DNA of 64,000 bases from positions 360,951-424,950 of the forward strand of contig CAUYUJ010002069.1 of assembly GCA_963575745.1 (NCBI GenBank), in the 5' to 3' direction. The notes under the pieces were generated by a model. It made no database searches and was not told the DNA's origin. It worked only from the letters and a program-made list of their open reading frames with translations. This DNA is from Prorocentrum cordatum. Its lineage: Eukaryota; Sar; Dinophyceae; Prorocentrales; Prorocentraceae. Below, piece by piece: positions 40,319-51,136 of the stretch; position 1 is the stretch's first letter; the number at the start of each line of letters is the position of its first letter. A program made the translations under genes and the position numbers.

Positions 40319-41312
40319 TGGGAATGTGAATCATAATGGGAGTGGCCAACTACTCAGCGGCGAAACAAACATTCTCGCTCAGAAGACGATGGGCACCACA
40401 ACTGGGCTGCCGCGGAAGATGTAGATGGGCAAGTGCCCACTATGCAACCTGGTCGACAGAGTTTTCAGACGGCACACGCCCGCATAATATGATGATTTGC
40501 AAGTCCGAAACATGCAGCACATCACCAGAGCCTACGCCATCCTCCCACCAAATTGAATGACAAATCCCTTGCGTTGCACGAGAAAGCCTCACCACGCAGA
40601 AGCCCCAGAGACGACCAGTCTGAAGCAAAACGCGGATGAGGATTGTGTACTGAAGTTGATGTACCATCAAAGCGGTACTATGCGCAATGATGAATCACAA
40701 GGCCCATTGAAGCGAAATAAATGTTGAGCGATACACACGACAATAACTATAACAAAGAACGCAACACTTAGCTGAAATGGTTCCAGCATTTGCACGGCAA
40801 GGCACGCACTCAGATTGTGCTTGTGCCCCACCCAGTCAAAGTATTGACGTCCGCCCAGGCCGCAGGGAGAATGATTCGCATGGGCTCGTAGCCCGCTGCA
40901 CGTCCTAGTCCAACCTGCGGCCTGGGACGGACCTGGCCGAAAACGAGCAGGACGGGAACACATCATCAAGGGACTGCTTTGCCCGGGCCTTCGCGCGTGC
41001 CCCTCGAGCGCTACATGGAGGTTCGGGGCCCGACGCGAGGCGCACGGCGCACGGAGGAGAAGGAGGAGGGCGAGGCGGAGGAGGAGGGGCACACCGTGGA
41101 GCAGCGGGGGGGCCCGGGGAGCGCCCTGGAGAGCCCAGGCCGCCATGCACATCTGCGGTCTGGGCCCCTTGCGGGCCATGTGCAATGCGCACATGCACGG
41201 AGTTCGAGGGGACTTGAGGACAATCCACTTGAAGCCTCGCGGCGCGGTGGTGGATCTGCTACACTAGTACTGGCAGGGGGGACGCTCTGGAACACTGTCA
41301 GAAACCACGCCA
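40319..41312. other. Low-repeat DNA upstream of the RT pseudogene
   Basis: Balanced composition to ~40960, then GAGG-rich to ~41110. I looked for an endonuclease or ORF1 region of the LINE and could not identify one. If present it is too decayed to recognise by eye. Confidence 0.4.
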
Positions 41313-42460
41313 AATAGCATACTCCCCCATCGCGTAGGCGCGGCAGCGGCGGTGCCGCCACAGGCCCGGAAAGAATCGATTATCGCTGTCATTCACAAGT
41401 CCGGCGATGCGGCCGATACAAAAAACAATCGCCCTATTACGATAGCCCCTGTCCTGTACAAGTTGTTTGCCGAGCTGCTGCACGCCCGGCTGCACCCGAT
41501 GTTGAATGCACACCAACGTGAGGATCAAGTTGGGTTCGGGAACAATTTCAGCACGGCGCACCATCTATTCGCAGTGGCGATTTTGCAGGAGAAGTGTCGT
41601 GAAATCCAACAACCGTTTTGGATAGCCGCCTTAGATTCTCAAAGCCTTCGGCTCCGTCGAGCAGGGCAGCTTGTGGTCAGCGTTGCAACGACAAGGTGCG
41701 CCGATCGGGTACTTGCACCTCTTGCAAAACTTGTATTCTGGACAGACTGCAAGAGTACGCACCTACATAATGAGCAAGCAGTTCGCGATTCAGCGCGGCA
41801 CTAAGCAAGGCGATCCTCTCAGTTCGCTGCTGTTTAACGCTCACTTGGAAGATGCCATGCGCGCTGTTAAAGCTAAATGGAAGCGCATGGCATGGGGGCT
41901 CAATAGTGGACAAGCTCGTTGGATCACTAATTTACGATTCGCCGACGACGTCTTGTTGATTGGCACATCATAGCACCAGGTCCAGAACATGCTCCAAGAC
42001 ATTCGCGACGCAGCTCGAGAACGAGGTCTGGAGCTCCACCCAGACAAGACGAATGAATATCTGGAGCAACGCTACGATGTGCACGGGGCGACCCAACGCA
42101 GCTGCAGCGAAGGTCGACGACATGAACGTCGAGATTGTTCCGTTTTCGAGTGCGAGGAAATACTTGGGACGACAAACTTCGTTCAGCAACACGCACGAGA
42201 CGGAGATCGACCACATAATTTCCATGGCGCGGAAGAAGTTCAACATTCACCGGGCTGAGCTTACGAGCAATCAGTATTCCATCAATTCCTGACTTCGGCT
42301 TTTTGAAAGCACAGTCTATTCGACCATGTTGTACAGCTGTGAAGCATGGGTCCTGACCAATCCTCTGGAGGACAAGGTGCGGCGAACCCAGCGACGGATG
42401 CTCATAATGATCGTCCGCACACCCCGCAGGAGGCTGAATGCAGACGAGAACAGAGTTCAT
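41313..42460 (+). pseudogene. LINE-type non-LTR retrotransposon reverse transcriptase, broken
   Basis: Reverse transcriptase copies element RNA at the target site. Recognisable motifs in order: RKESIIAVIHKSGD and NNRPITIAPVLYKL (fingers/palm start, frame 3, 41355-41465); DQVGFGNNFSTAHHL (41525-41570); a shift near 41640 into frame 1; GTKQGDPLSSLLFNA (~41800-41845); the catalytic FADDVLL box (~41938-41958); TAG at 41971; GLELHPDKTNEYLE (~42027-42067, frame 1); a shift near 42065-42105 into frame 2; KYLGRQ (~42157-42174); TGA at 42290; and TMLYSCEAWVLTNP (~42324-42366). The order and spacing match LINE RTs that are abundant in dinoflagellates. At least two frameshifts and two stops make it non-functional. 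No endonuclease domain found upstream; the 5' end is probably truncated. Confidence 0.9.
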
Positions 42461-43074
42461 CCAGCGAAACCGCCGCAACCAACAGTTCCTCGAGCAGTCA
42501 GAGCAGTTGCAGCACTCACGTTGGCTTGGAGTCTTGGATCGATGGGGCGAGACGGGCGACCCGCAACGCAGAGCAGCGCCTGCAACGTCTTCAATTTTTC
42601 GATTGGATTTCTGCACACCGGTTTTCGGCTCACAAAGGGTGGCATCGTCTACAGGGCTCGGAACGCTCGTGGACAAAGTGGGTTTTGCAGTGCCCCGCCC
42701 CGCCGCCCTGTTCAGGGCCGGATCCTTGGATCAGGTGGCAGCGCGCTCTCTCTCTCTCTATCACTCCGACCGTGCCCGCTTACGCTCGTTTTGGCCCACA
42801 TCGCCTGGCCAGCGACGCTTCCTGACCAGGCTTGCCAAAGAAGGTTGTCTGCTTCCGTAGCTCCCTCGCTGCAGGTGCCGTGGGCGAGAGTCCCCCCCGT
42901 GCCATGAGCATCTCGGGCGGGGGGGGGGGCCTACACGGGGGGTGAACTGTTGGGGCTCCTGCTGCCTCCAAAAGGGGCCCTGACATGCCCCTTTTGGCCC
43001 TTCCGCTCCACCCCCCATTTGAGTCACCCCCCATTACCACCCGCCCGACAGCCTCGCGCGGCCCTCCCGTGCGC
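42461..43074. other. Spacer after the RT pseudogene
   Basis: A short CT run at ~42746-42761 and C/G-rich DNA. Some frames (RWLGVLDRWGETGDPQ) may be the end of the RT reading. No separate gene supported. Confidence 0.4.
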
Positions 43075-43810
43075 GCCCGGGACAGGGAGAAGGAGGAAGA
43101 GGAGGAGGAGAAGGAGGAGGAGGAGGCGGAGGAGGAGGAGGAGGAGGAGGAGGAGGAGGACGGGCAGGAGGAGGACGGGCAGGAGGAGGAGGAGGGGGGA
43201 GGAGGAAGCGGAGGAGGAGGAGGAGGAGGAGGAGGAGGAGGAGAAGGAGGAGGAGGACGGTCAGGAGGAGGAGGAGGAGGAGGGAGGAGGGGAGGAGGGA
43301 GGAGGAGAGCAGGAGGAGCAGGAGGAGAGGAGGAGGAGGAGGAGGAGGAGGCGGAGGGAGGCGGAGGAGGAGGAGGAGGGGAGGAGGAGGAGGAGGAGGA
43401 GGGGGAGGAGGAGGAGGAGGAGGAGGAGGAGGAGGAGGAGGAGGAGGAGGAGGAGGAGGAGAGGAGGAGGAGGAGGAGGAGCAACGAGGACGAGGCCCAG
43501 GAGGAGGAGGGAGGTAGAAAGGGAGGGAGGAGGAGGAGGAGGAGGAGGAGGAGGAGGGAGGAGGAGAGGAGGTAGGAAGTAGGAGAGAGGAGTGAGGAGA
43601 TAGGAGGGAGGAGGTAGGAGGGAGGGAGGGAGGGAGGGAGGAGGAGGTAGGAGGGAGGAGGGAGGAGGAAGGAGGGAGGAGGAGGAGGGAGGAGGGAGGA
43701 GGGAGGAGGGAGGAGGGAGGAGGGCGGAGGATGGAGGGAGGGGGGAGGGGAGGGAGGAGGGAGGAGGGAGGAGGGAGGAGGGAGGAGGGAGGAGGGAGGA
43801 GGAAGGAGGA
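43075..43810. repeat. GGA then GGGAGGA microsatellite array
   Basis: Nearly pure GGA to ~43500, then GGAGGGA/GGGAGGAGG repeats to 43810 on the + strand. The G-tract density suits G-quadruplex or triplex formation. Long Arg/Glu/Gly (+) and Ser/Pro/Leu (-) frames are not genes. Confidence 0.95.
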
Positions 43811-45085
43811 GGCCCTCTTGGGACACGCTGGGTCCGTTTTGGGGTGTTTGTGAGCCCCGGGACCCGGGGGGCATGGCATTTCTGACCTGGGACCCCCCGG
43901 GGACCCTCCCCAGGACCACCCCCGGGACTCCCCTCGGGGCCCTCCCCTCCCCCCTTTGGGGGGGAATTGATCAAAGGGAAGGGGCTTCCTTTCGACTCAA
44001 TTACGACGTTGCTCAATTTCGCTTTGGTTTCGCGTTGACTGGCTCGCTTGAGGAGGGCCCAGTCAAAGGGGGGAAGCGGCGACGGGCCAAAAATGAGATC
44101 AAACACGATGACGACGACTGCGACAAGGACGACGACAAGGACAACGACGAGGAGGAGGAGGAGGACGAGGACTACGACTACGACTACGACTACGACTATG
44201 ACAACGACCAGTAAAACAGAACAGCGTCTTCCACAATCCGAGGAGGAGGAGGAGGAGGAGGAGGAGGAGGAGGAGGAGGGGCAGGAGGAGGAGGAGGAGG
44301 AGGAGGAGGAGGGGAGAAGGGAGGAGGGAGGAGGGGAGGGGAGGAGAAGGAGGAGAAGGTGAAGGAGGAGGAGGAGAATGAGGAGAAGGAGGGAGGGAGA
44401 TGAGAGGAGTGAGGAGATAGGAGGGAGGAGGAGGAGTGAGGAGGGAGGGAGGAGGAGGGAGGAGGAGGAGGAGGAGGAAGGAGGGAGGAAAGGAGGAGGG
44501 AGGAGGATGGAGAGGGAGGAGGGAGGAGGGAGGAGGAGGAGGGCGGAGGAAGGAGGGGGGGAGGGGGGAGGGAGGAGGGAGGAGGGAGGAGGGAGGGAGG
44601 AGGGAGGAGGAGGAGGGAGGAGGGAGGAGGGAGGAGGAAGGAGGAGGCCCTCTTGGGACACGCTGGGTCCGTTTTGGGGTGTTTGTGAGCCCCGGGACCC
44701 GGGGGGCATGGCATTTCTGACCTGGGACCCCCCGGGGACCCTCCCCAGGACCACCCCCGGGACTCCCCTCGGGGCCCTCCCCTCCCCCCCGTTGGGGGGG
44801 AATGGATCAAAGGGAAGGGGCTTCCTTTCGACTCAATTACGACGTTGCTCAATTTCGCTTTGGTTTCGCGTTGACTGGCTCGCTTGAGGAGGGCCCAGTG
44901 AAAAGGGGGAGCGGCGACGGGCCAAAGGAAAGGAGATCAAACACGATGGCGACGACGACGACGACGACGGCGACAAGGACGACGACAAGGACAACGACGA
45001 GGAGGAGGAGGGCGAGGACGACGACTACGACTACGACTACGACTATGTTAACGACCAGTCAAACAGAACAGCGTCTTCCACAATC
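43811..45085. repeat. 835-bp tandem duplication (43811-44645 and 44646-45085, second truncated)
   Basis: GGCCCTCTTGGGACACGCTG starts at 43811 and again at 44646. The following ~430 bp are ~97% identical: the GGGTCCGTTTTGGGGTGTTT, CGACTCAATTACGACGTTGC and GGTTTCGCGTTGACTGGCTC blocks, then a GAC/TAC triplet run and the ACAGAACAGCGTCTTCCACA end. The first unit continues through a GGA/GGGAGG array to 44645. The triplet run and GGA lengths differ between units. Confidence 0.93.
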
Positions 45086-46198
45086 CGGCAAGGCCGATTG
45101 ATTTTATGGCTTCCTATCACCGAGCGGAAATTGAAATGGCATGTGACAAATGTGGGCGAGCCCCACATGTATTAAAGCTCGTAGCGCATCTCAAGTTTAT
45201 TTGGTTGTACCGGGAGATGCGGCGAGCAGTCGGAGGGACCTTGAAGTATCCCTTTTGGGTTGCACTCCTGCTTACGCTGGACTGTATTTGCAAACTCTCC
45301 CCCTCTGGAATGACATTGTGCATCAAGATTTCGCAAGATTTGTGCCGTCGCAGTCCAACGTGACCCAATTGATGCAAGTGGTCGACCACACAACACCCGA
45401 GGCGCAGGATTTGCGGCGTTGCCGAATGAGACAATGAATGGCAACGGCAGACTCGAGAAGCATATAATACATCGAGTAAGTAGCCCAACAAATATGCAAT
45501 GCGGCGCAGCATTAATATGTGCGTGGACATGCGGATCCTTAATTCACATGCGCGGTATTACACCAAAGAAACACCCTGATCAGTGGATGTCTGAACTTTT
45601 CGCAGGTACCTCGATCTGCCCTCCCTCCATTCGGGTTTAGTTTGAATATACTTTGTATTTCATCGAATGACATCTCCGCTACGAAAGTCTTTTTCATCTT
45701 GGCTCAATTTGACATGTCCGGGTGCTGCGGTGAGAAGTAGTATGGTAGTGATTTTTATGTGTGATTCCATACGGGGGGATATTCAGAATTGCGTGGAAGT
45801 GGCCGGGAGTGACTTCCCCCTCGTGAATCGGGAGCCTTGAGATGGGTGTCAATGCAAACAGGGGTCAGCCAGAGCGCCCGATCTTGCAGGATCCTGCAGG
45901 GCCAGGGTCGCATTGACCCAGCTGTCGATTCCGGATGTTGTAGGATTTTGCAAGGCCTGATTGGCCCGGGTCTGGATTGACCCCTGTCAGAAGATCGCCG
46001 AGTGAATTTATAGGGGAAGAGATTTGATCTTGAATTGATGCTATTTTTTTGTACAGCAGGGAGAACCCCGGAAAGTTCTCCCGCCCAACCAGGCCGAAGG
46101 CTGCCATGCTAGGAGTCTACGGGGGGAAGGGGGGTCCCGCTCGGAGACGCCCTAGTCGTCAGCGCTCAAAATGAATAATTCTCGTAACGGGTAAGTTT
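45086..46198. other. Low-repeat stretch, unidentified
   Basis: Balanced composition. A + frame at 45150-45437 contains LPLWNDIVHQDFARFVPSQS, which is protein-like but not recognised. 45885-45970 has repeated CCTGCAGG and GATTGACCC words (GGATCCTGCAGGGCC, GGATTTTGCAAGGCC; CATTGACCCAG, GATTGACCCC). TTGGCTCAA at 45699-45707 is a weak spliced-leader-like match. Confidence 0.3.
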
Positions 46199-46332
46199 GT
46201 GTGCTCTCTCTCTCTCTCTCTTTCTTTTTTCTCTCTCAACCTCTCTCGCTCTCTCTCTCTCTCTCGAATTTTGTTCCCAAATCCCTCTCTTACTCTCCCC
46301 TTCACTCTCCCTCTCTCTCTCTCTCTCTCTTT

Positions 46333-46371
<39 letters not shown>

Positions 46372-46402
46372 CTATCTCCCTCTCTCTCTCTCTCTCTGGG
46401 GA
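46199..46402. repeat. CT dinucleotide polypyrimidine tract
   Basis: CTCTCT runs interrupted by T6-T8 and short unique words, ~200 bp, pyrimidine-rich on the + strand. Confidence 0.95.
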
Positions 46403-46865
46403 GGGCCCTCCTCCGATCCCCCCATCATCCCCCCGTCTTTGGACATGATGGCGCCCCAGCCATTTACGATTTTACTGCAGGCTGGTCCGCATTCCTGACC
46501 AGGGCAACTCCCACTCGTTTGGGCATCGTTTATGGATGGTCTGGTGAAGTAGTTGTGCGACTGTCTGTAACAGTTATTTCTCAGTTTAACACACAGCTGT
46601 TGCCCGCTCCTTTGTAGCGAATCGTACTGAGCTGTTGTGCATACTATGGGGTAGTGTACAAATAGTGTTATTTCCACCACTCTCGTTGTTATGACGTCAC
46701 GTAGGTCCATCGTCGCTTTTATGGCACGCGTTTGGCGCGTCGACAGGTAATTTGGGCTCATTGGGCGTCTGGGCTCTAATTGCGTTTGCCTGATTGACGC
46801 GCATTTGGCGCGCAATGGTTGGCGCGCAGTTGGCGCGTCGAATGTTCTGGCGTGGAGTGAACCAG
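46403..46865. other. Spacer with TTGGCGCG repeats
   Basis: TTTGGCGCG / GTTGGCGCG words recur at ~46728, 46804, 46818 and 46832. No gene supported. Confidence 0.5.
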
Positions 46866-47700
46866 AAAGGCCCCAAGACGGCCCAAGAGTGTTCAAAGAA
46901 GTCCCAAGATGGTTTCAAGACGGCCAAAGAGGCCCTCAAGACGCTCCACGAGGCTTCCCAGAGGCACACATCGTCCCAATGCGTTTGGAAAACGCATGTG
47001 TAGCATATCCGCTTCCTTGGTCGTCACAGCGTCCACAACGGCCCAAGAGGCTCTCAGGATCGCCCCAAGACGGCACAATAGATCCCCAAAGCGGCTCCAC
47101 GACGGTCCCACGACGGCACAAGAGGGCTCCGAGACGGCCCCAGAGAGCCCCAGGACGGCCCAAGAGAGGCCCCAAGAGGGCCTCAACATGTTTGCAAGAG
47201 AGCCCTGAGAGGACCCCGAGGGTCCGGAGAGGGCCCCAGAGGGTCAGGAGAGGGCCCCAAGACGGCCCAAGCCCCGAGACGGCCCAAGAGGACCCCAGGA
47301 CGACTAACGAGGGCCCTAAGACGACGCAAAGGAACCCCAAAGGACCCGCAATAAGGCCCGGAGAGGCCACGTTCATTGATGTTCGCAAGGTTGTTTGTCA
47401 GTTGTTTGTATGACGTACCAAAGACTTAACACCAAGAGGACTCTAAGGCATTGATCAAGCGATCACACACCCCCTTACAGAGTACGAGCGCTTTGCGTCT
47501 CCGTGCCAAGCAGGTAACGGACAGAGCGAGGTACGATTTGGGGTTCTTTCGGGGCGCCTCGACGGCTTCTTGGGCCATCTTGGGCGTCTTGAACCGACCG
47601 TGCGGCGATTCGGGGCCCTCTTGGACCGTCTCGGCGGCTTCTTGGAGCTCTCTTGGCCCGTCCGGGGGCCCTCTTGGGCCAGAACAAGTCATGTGACAAG
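46866..47700. repeat. CCAAGA / CTTGGG minisatellite, mirrored
   Basis: 46866-47345 reads CCCCAAGACGGCCCAAGAG type units (12-24 bp). 47555-47685 reads the reverse complement type (TCTTGGGCC, CTCTTGGACCGTCTCGG). The ~200-bp gap between arms contains no obvious repeat. Confidence 0.85.
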
Positions 47701-48955
47701 CCGCGACGTGCCCTAGAGGGCACACCGGGAGCCCCAAGAGATTTGTGAATTTGAGGTCCAGGTCCCTAAAATAATCATCAGGATTGAGGACTAAGGCTTA
47801 TGGAATTCGGCCAAGCACCTGAGGACCCTCCGACACGTGCGGAGTTTCGACCGTGCCGCGTCGACGGCACCCATGTTGGTGGCGAGCAACCGCAATAATG
47901 TTAGGACGTTATCGCTTCAAGCTGGCATTATCATTTGTCTATTTCGCCATGAATATTCAGAAGTCTATGGGAGCGTTCTGCAAGTAGAGTCGGCAGTGTT
48001 TCTGGCACAAGCATTAGCCTGCTCCTGCTGCATCAGCTCTAGAGAGGCCACTGCAACGCATACAATGGCGCATACTTCCTTGCGTAGCAAGGCATTCCAT
48101 TACATAGCATTGAATAGCACAGCATGGCACGGCACTGCACCACATCGAATACATCACATGTACATCTGAACACATACCGTTTCATGTGTTGTATAACATA
48201 GCATTGCTTTGCAATGTGCAGCCTGGTATACCATGTTTGATCATATCATAATTCGTGGTACCACTGCGTACCATGGCAAGTATACCAAATCATGGTTCAG
48301 CCTAGTATTGCATACGTTAGCGTTACATTGCGCCGCATAGCATTACACAGCTTGTTACTGCAATGATCGCTACAGAGTCGGTTATGTTACTGCACTGCAT
48401 ACTGCAGCGTGTCGTAGTGTGGCTAATCATGGCATGGAGCATCATGGCATTACATCTCATAGTGCAGCATGGTGCAACACAGCATATCGGGGGCGCTGTA
48501 GCGTTGCTGATCACCAGTCGACCAGTTGATGAGCGCGGAGGAGGAGAGACGCGGAGTAGAAGGGAAGAGGAGGCGATGAATAGGGAACACATTATTCATG
48601 ACCTCCTTTTGGTTCAATGCGGTCAGCACCAAAGCGACAAGAATCTCAGCTCGCGCGAAGCGCTTTCGTGAGTCTAGTTTAGATATGTTTGTGCGTGCTG
48701 TCTCTGCCACGCGCCTTTCCCCGCTCCTCCCGCGCTACCTTTTGCACCCTCGCAGACGGGACCGACGTCGTCGTCGAGTCCTCGCTCCGCATGCCCGTGG
48801 TGCTGCTGCGCCTACAGCGAGGCCCGGGCCTGGAAGGCACGGGCGTAGCGGTGCTGAAGGCGACCCCGTCGTTTGGAGGCACCTCCCCCCAGCTGCAGCC
48901 GCCGCCCTCTTGCTGCCGGCGTCCCGCTCTGAGCGCTTCTGCTCCAGCTGCTTGA
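47701..48955. other. Spacer with GCATAGCATT-style cryptic repeats
   Basis: 48050-48490 is rich in CATAGCATTG, GCATGGCA and TACCATG words, loosely like the 19.7-21.7 kb decamer but too degenerate to assign. The remainder is unique or GC-rich. No gene supported. Confidence 0.45.
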
Positions 48956-49072
48956 GGGTCCCCCTTCTCCTCCCTCCCCCCCCTCCTCCTCCTCCTCCTC
49001 CTGCTCCTCCTCCTCCTCCTCCTCCTCCTCCTCCTCCTCCTCCTCCTTCCCCCCCCGCCTCCCTTCTCCCCC
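48956..49072. repeat. CTC/CCT microsatellite with C runs
   Basis: CTCCTC triplets from ~48988 to 49046 flanked by C-rich runs. Confidence 0.9.
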
Positions 49073-49499
49073 CCATACGGCCGGACCGAGTCATAAGATC
49101 GAGGTCGGTTCGGGGAGGGTATTTTATTGTTCTCCGTGCTTGTTGGAAGCTCTTGTGCACTCTTGGGAGGATACCCTTGGATGTTCTGTCACAGAACATG
49201 TTTGGCCAGCGGAGGGTCTCATGTTCTTGAGGGATGTTCGTCTGTCCTATGTTCGACTGTATCCTCCCTCTTCCCTCCTCTCCTTCTCTTGCCCCATTCC
49301 CTGCTCTCCCGGCCTGTTCATGCCCCTCCATTGGGGAACCGCTGAAGGAAGCTCATTCGGTAACCTCCAACCCACGCCCAATCTCCCTCCGCGACCCTCC
49401 TCGCGCTCGTGAGTATCGAAATCTTTGGGAAACGCCATGGTTTCTCGATCCTTGTTCCTAGACCGGCATGCTCATTGTCCTCCCCGTTTTTCCGGGCCC

Positions 49500-49612
49500 C
49501 TCCTCCTTCTCCTCCCCCCTCTTCCTGGCCCCTCCCCCCCTTGATCCTCCTCCTCGCGCTCGCCTGGCCCCTCCCCCCCTTGATCCTCCTCCTCGCGCTC
49601 GCGAGCACCCAT
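49500..49612. repeat. ~43-bp direct duplication
   Basis: CCTGGCCCCTCCCCCCCTTG plus ATCCTCCTCCTCGCGCTCGC occurs at ~49525 and, with one less C, at ~49562. Confidence 0.85.
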
Positions 49613-50102
49613 TGGTTCCGGAGGAGCAGATGCCCCTCGGAAGCCTCGACCCCTGCCCGGCCTTTCCTCCCCGGGAGGCCGAGAAGTTCCACAGCGTGCC
49701 CGCCAGTTTGTTTTTGCGCGTACGACGCGGGGAGCACGGGCTCCTGCCCTGGGGTGCGTTCTGGCCAGTCGAGGCGGACCCAGTCGCGGCGTCGAGGAAT
49801 GCCCCCGGAGGTCGTCCGAGAGAGCCAGCGCACGCCTTCTGGGTCCTCGAAGCTCGGACATCCACGGTCCTTCCCCGAGTGGTTTTCGAGCCTTGACTTG
49901 GGCCCCGGTCGGCCGCTCAGCACGATCTACGGTTTGGGCACCCCTTTCAACGCTCCCAGCGAGGCGCAGCTGCTGGACAGCACCCCGAGGCGAGAAGGCC
50001 TCCGAGAGCCTGCGGCACTGAAGGAGAGCTCCGAAGCTCGAGCCTCGCGGCTCGAAGTTCGAGCCGCGAGGGGGCCGAACCGCAGGGGTGTCAGGTGTAG
50101 GG
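49613..50102. other. GC-rich spacer
   Basis: Open frames on both strands with Arg/Pro/Gly/Ala-rich translations. No domain recognised and no gene called. Positions 50028-50072 contain GAAGCTCGAGCCTCGCGGCT and CGAAGTTCGAGCCGCGAGG self-complementary words. Confidence 0.35.
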
Positions 50103-50256
50103 TTAAGTCGCGCCTGTCCCTCTACAGGAGGAGTGTTCAAGAATAGTACAGAAAACAGTATGGGGACGATGTTTTGATTATTTTTGATATTTTTTGATTA
50201 TTAGTTGAATTGTTTTTCGTCCAAAATCCGCCTGTAGGGGGACAGGCCCGACCTAA
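50103..50256. mobile_element. TTA(A/G)GTCG inverted-repeat element, copy B (154 bp), 8-bp direct flank
   Basis: The left 26 bp (50103-50128, TTAAGTCGCGCCTGTCCCTC...) and the inverse of the right 26 bp (50231-50256, TTAGGTCGGGCCTGTCCCCC...) differ at only three positions. GTGTAGGG lies immediately outside both ends (50095-50102 and 50257-50264), consistent with an 8-bp target-site duplication. The interior is AT-rich (TTTTGATTATTTTTGATATT) and has no frame of note. Terminal repeats, size and flank fit a MITE mobilised by a DNA transposase that makes 8-bp duplications, but the superfamily is not identifiable. TGTAGG words are common just to the right, so the direct repeat needs other copies to confirm. 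Confidence 0.8.
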
Positions 50257-50264
50257 GTGTAGGG

Positions 50265-51136
50265 TGTAGGTGTGTTCCCACGCAGGGTGTAGGTGTGTTC
50301 CGGTAAGACCCTACCATAAGAGCCAGTTCTGCTCCTTTCCACCCTTTCCCGTCTGCCTGCTCCTCCTCCTCGATCAGTTGTGGCGTCGTGGGGCCCTCAT
50401 CCCATCAGATCGGAATCGGGAAGCCGGCGATTTTTCTGGGCCCTCCACCCCGGGCGTACTGCAACGGTGGGGGGGGGCGACAAACGTGCGGGGATGAAGG
50501 ATTGTAGGAAAGCGGCCCTAAAAGGAGCCGAAACTGCCACCACGGGCCCAGAATGCACTGGAAAGGTGCGCGCTTCTTCACCACCCGACCCCGTTAACGA
50601 ACGCCCGCCCTGCACGGGATCCTCGGCTCGTGCGCCCTGCGCCCTGCGCTCTCCGCGCCGGGCGCATCGGGTGACGAGGCTCCGAGGCGACGAGAGCAGA
50701 CGACGTGCACGAAAGGCGAATCTTCCCTCTCCCCCCGTCCACTCCCCCCCCCACAAGACCCCCCCCCCTTCCCCAGCAGCAGGCACCCGATCCCGCGTGC
50801 GCGCCTCCACTTTCGCCTTCTCGGCGTGCCGCAACTCCGCCCTCTGGAGGCTCGCCTGCGCTGCCTGCCTCTGCCAGCCCAAGTTGCGCTTCGGGGCAGC
50901 GGCGGCGACGCCGGCGCACTCGCCCTGCCCGACAGGCATCCCCCGTGCTCATGCTTCCCCCTCCCCGGGAGCCCTCCCTCCCCGCCAGCGAGCGCCCGAG
51001 CTCCCATCCCCCCAGCACACCCCACGAGAGAGGCCTGCGGGACGGCGCCCCGCCGCTCTGCACGATCCGCGCCGGCGGCGCCGGCGAGGCCCAGCTCGGC
51101 CCAGGGGTGGGGCGGGGGAGGGTCTGTCCGGGCATG
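50265..51136. other. GC-rich spacer
   Basis: GGGTGTAGGTGTGTTCC is doubled at ~50260-50300. Otherwise GC- and C-run-rich with low-complexity frames. GATCCGCGCCGGCGGCGCCG plus GCGAGGCC at ~51067 recurs beyond the palindromic element at ~51527. Confidence 0.5.

Noticed and set aside
40319-41312. LINE endonuclease or ORF1 upstream of the RT
   Set aside because: No catalytic endonuclease motifs or zinc knuckles could be read in any frame.
45699-45707. Further spliced-leader relic (TTGGCTCAA)
   Set aside because: Nine bases, lacking the final G, and isolated; a match this short is expected by chance in a window this size.
49318-50146. Overlapping 200-245-codon frames on both strands
   Set aside because: GC-rich composition leaves all frames open. 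Translations are Arg/Pro/Gly-rich without domains, and no strand is favoured.
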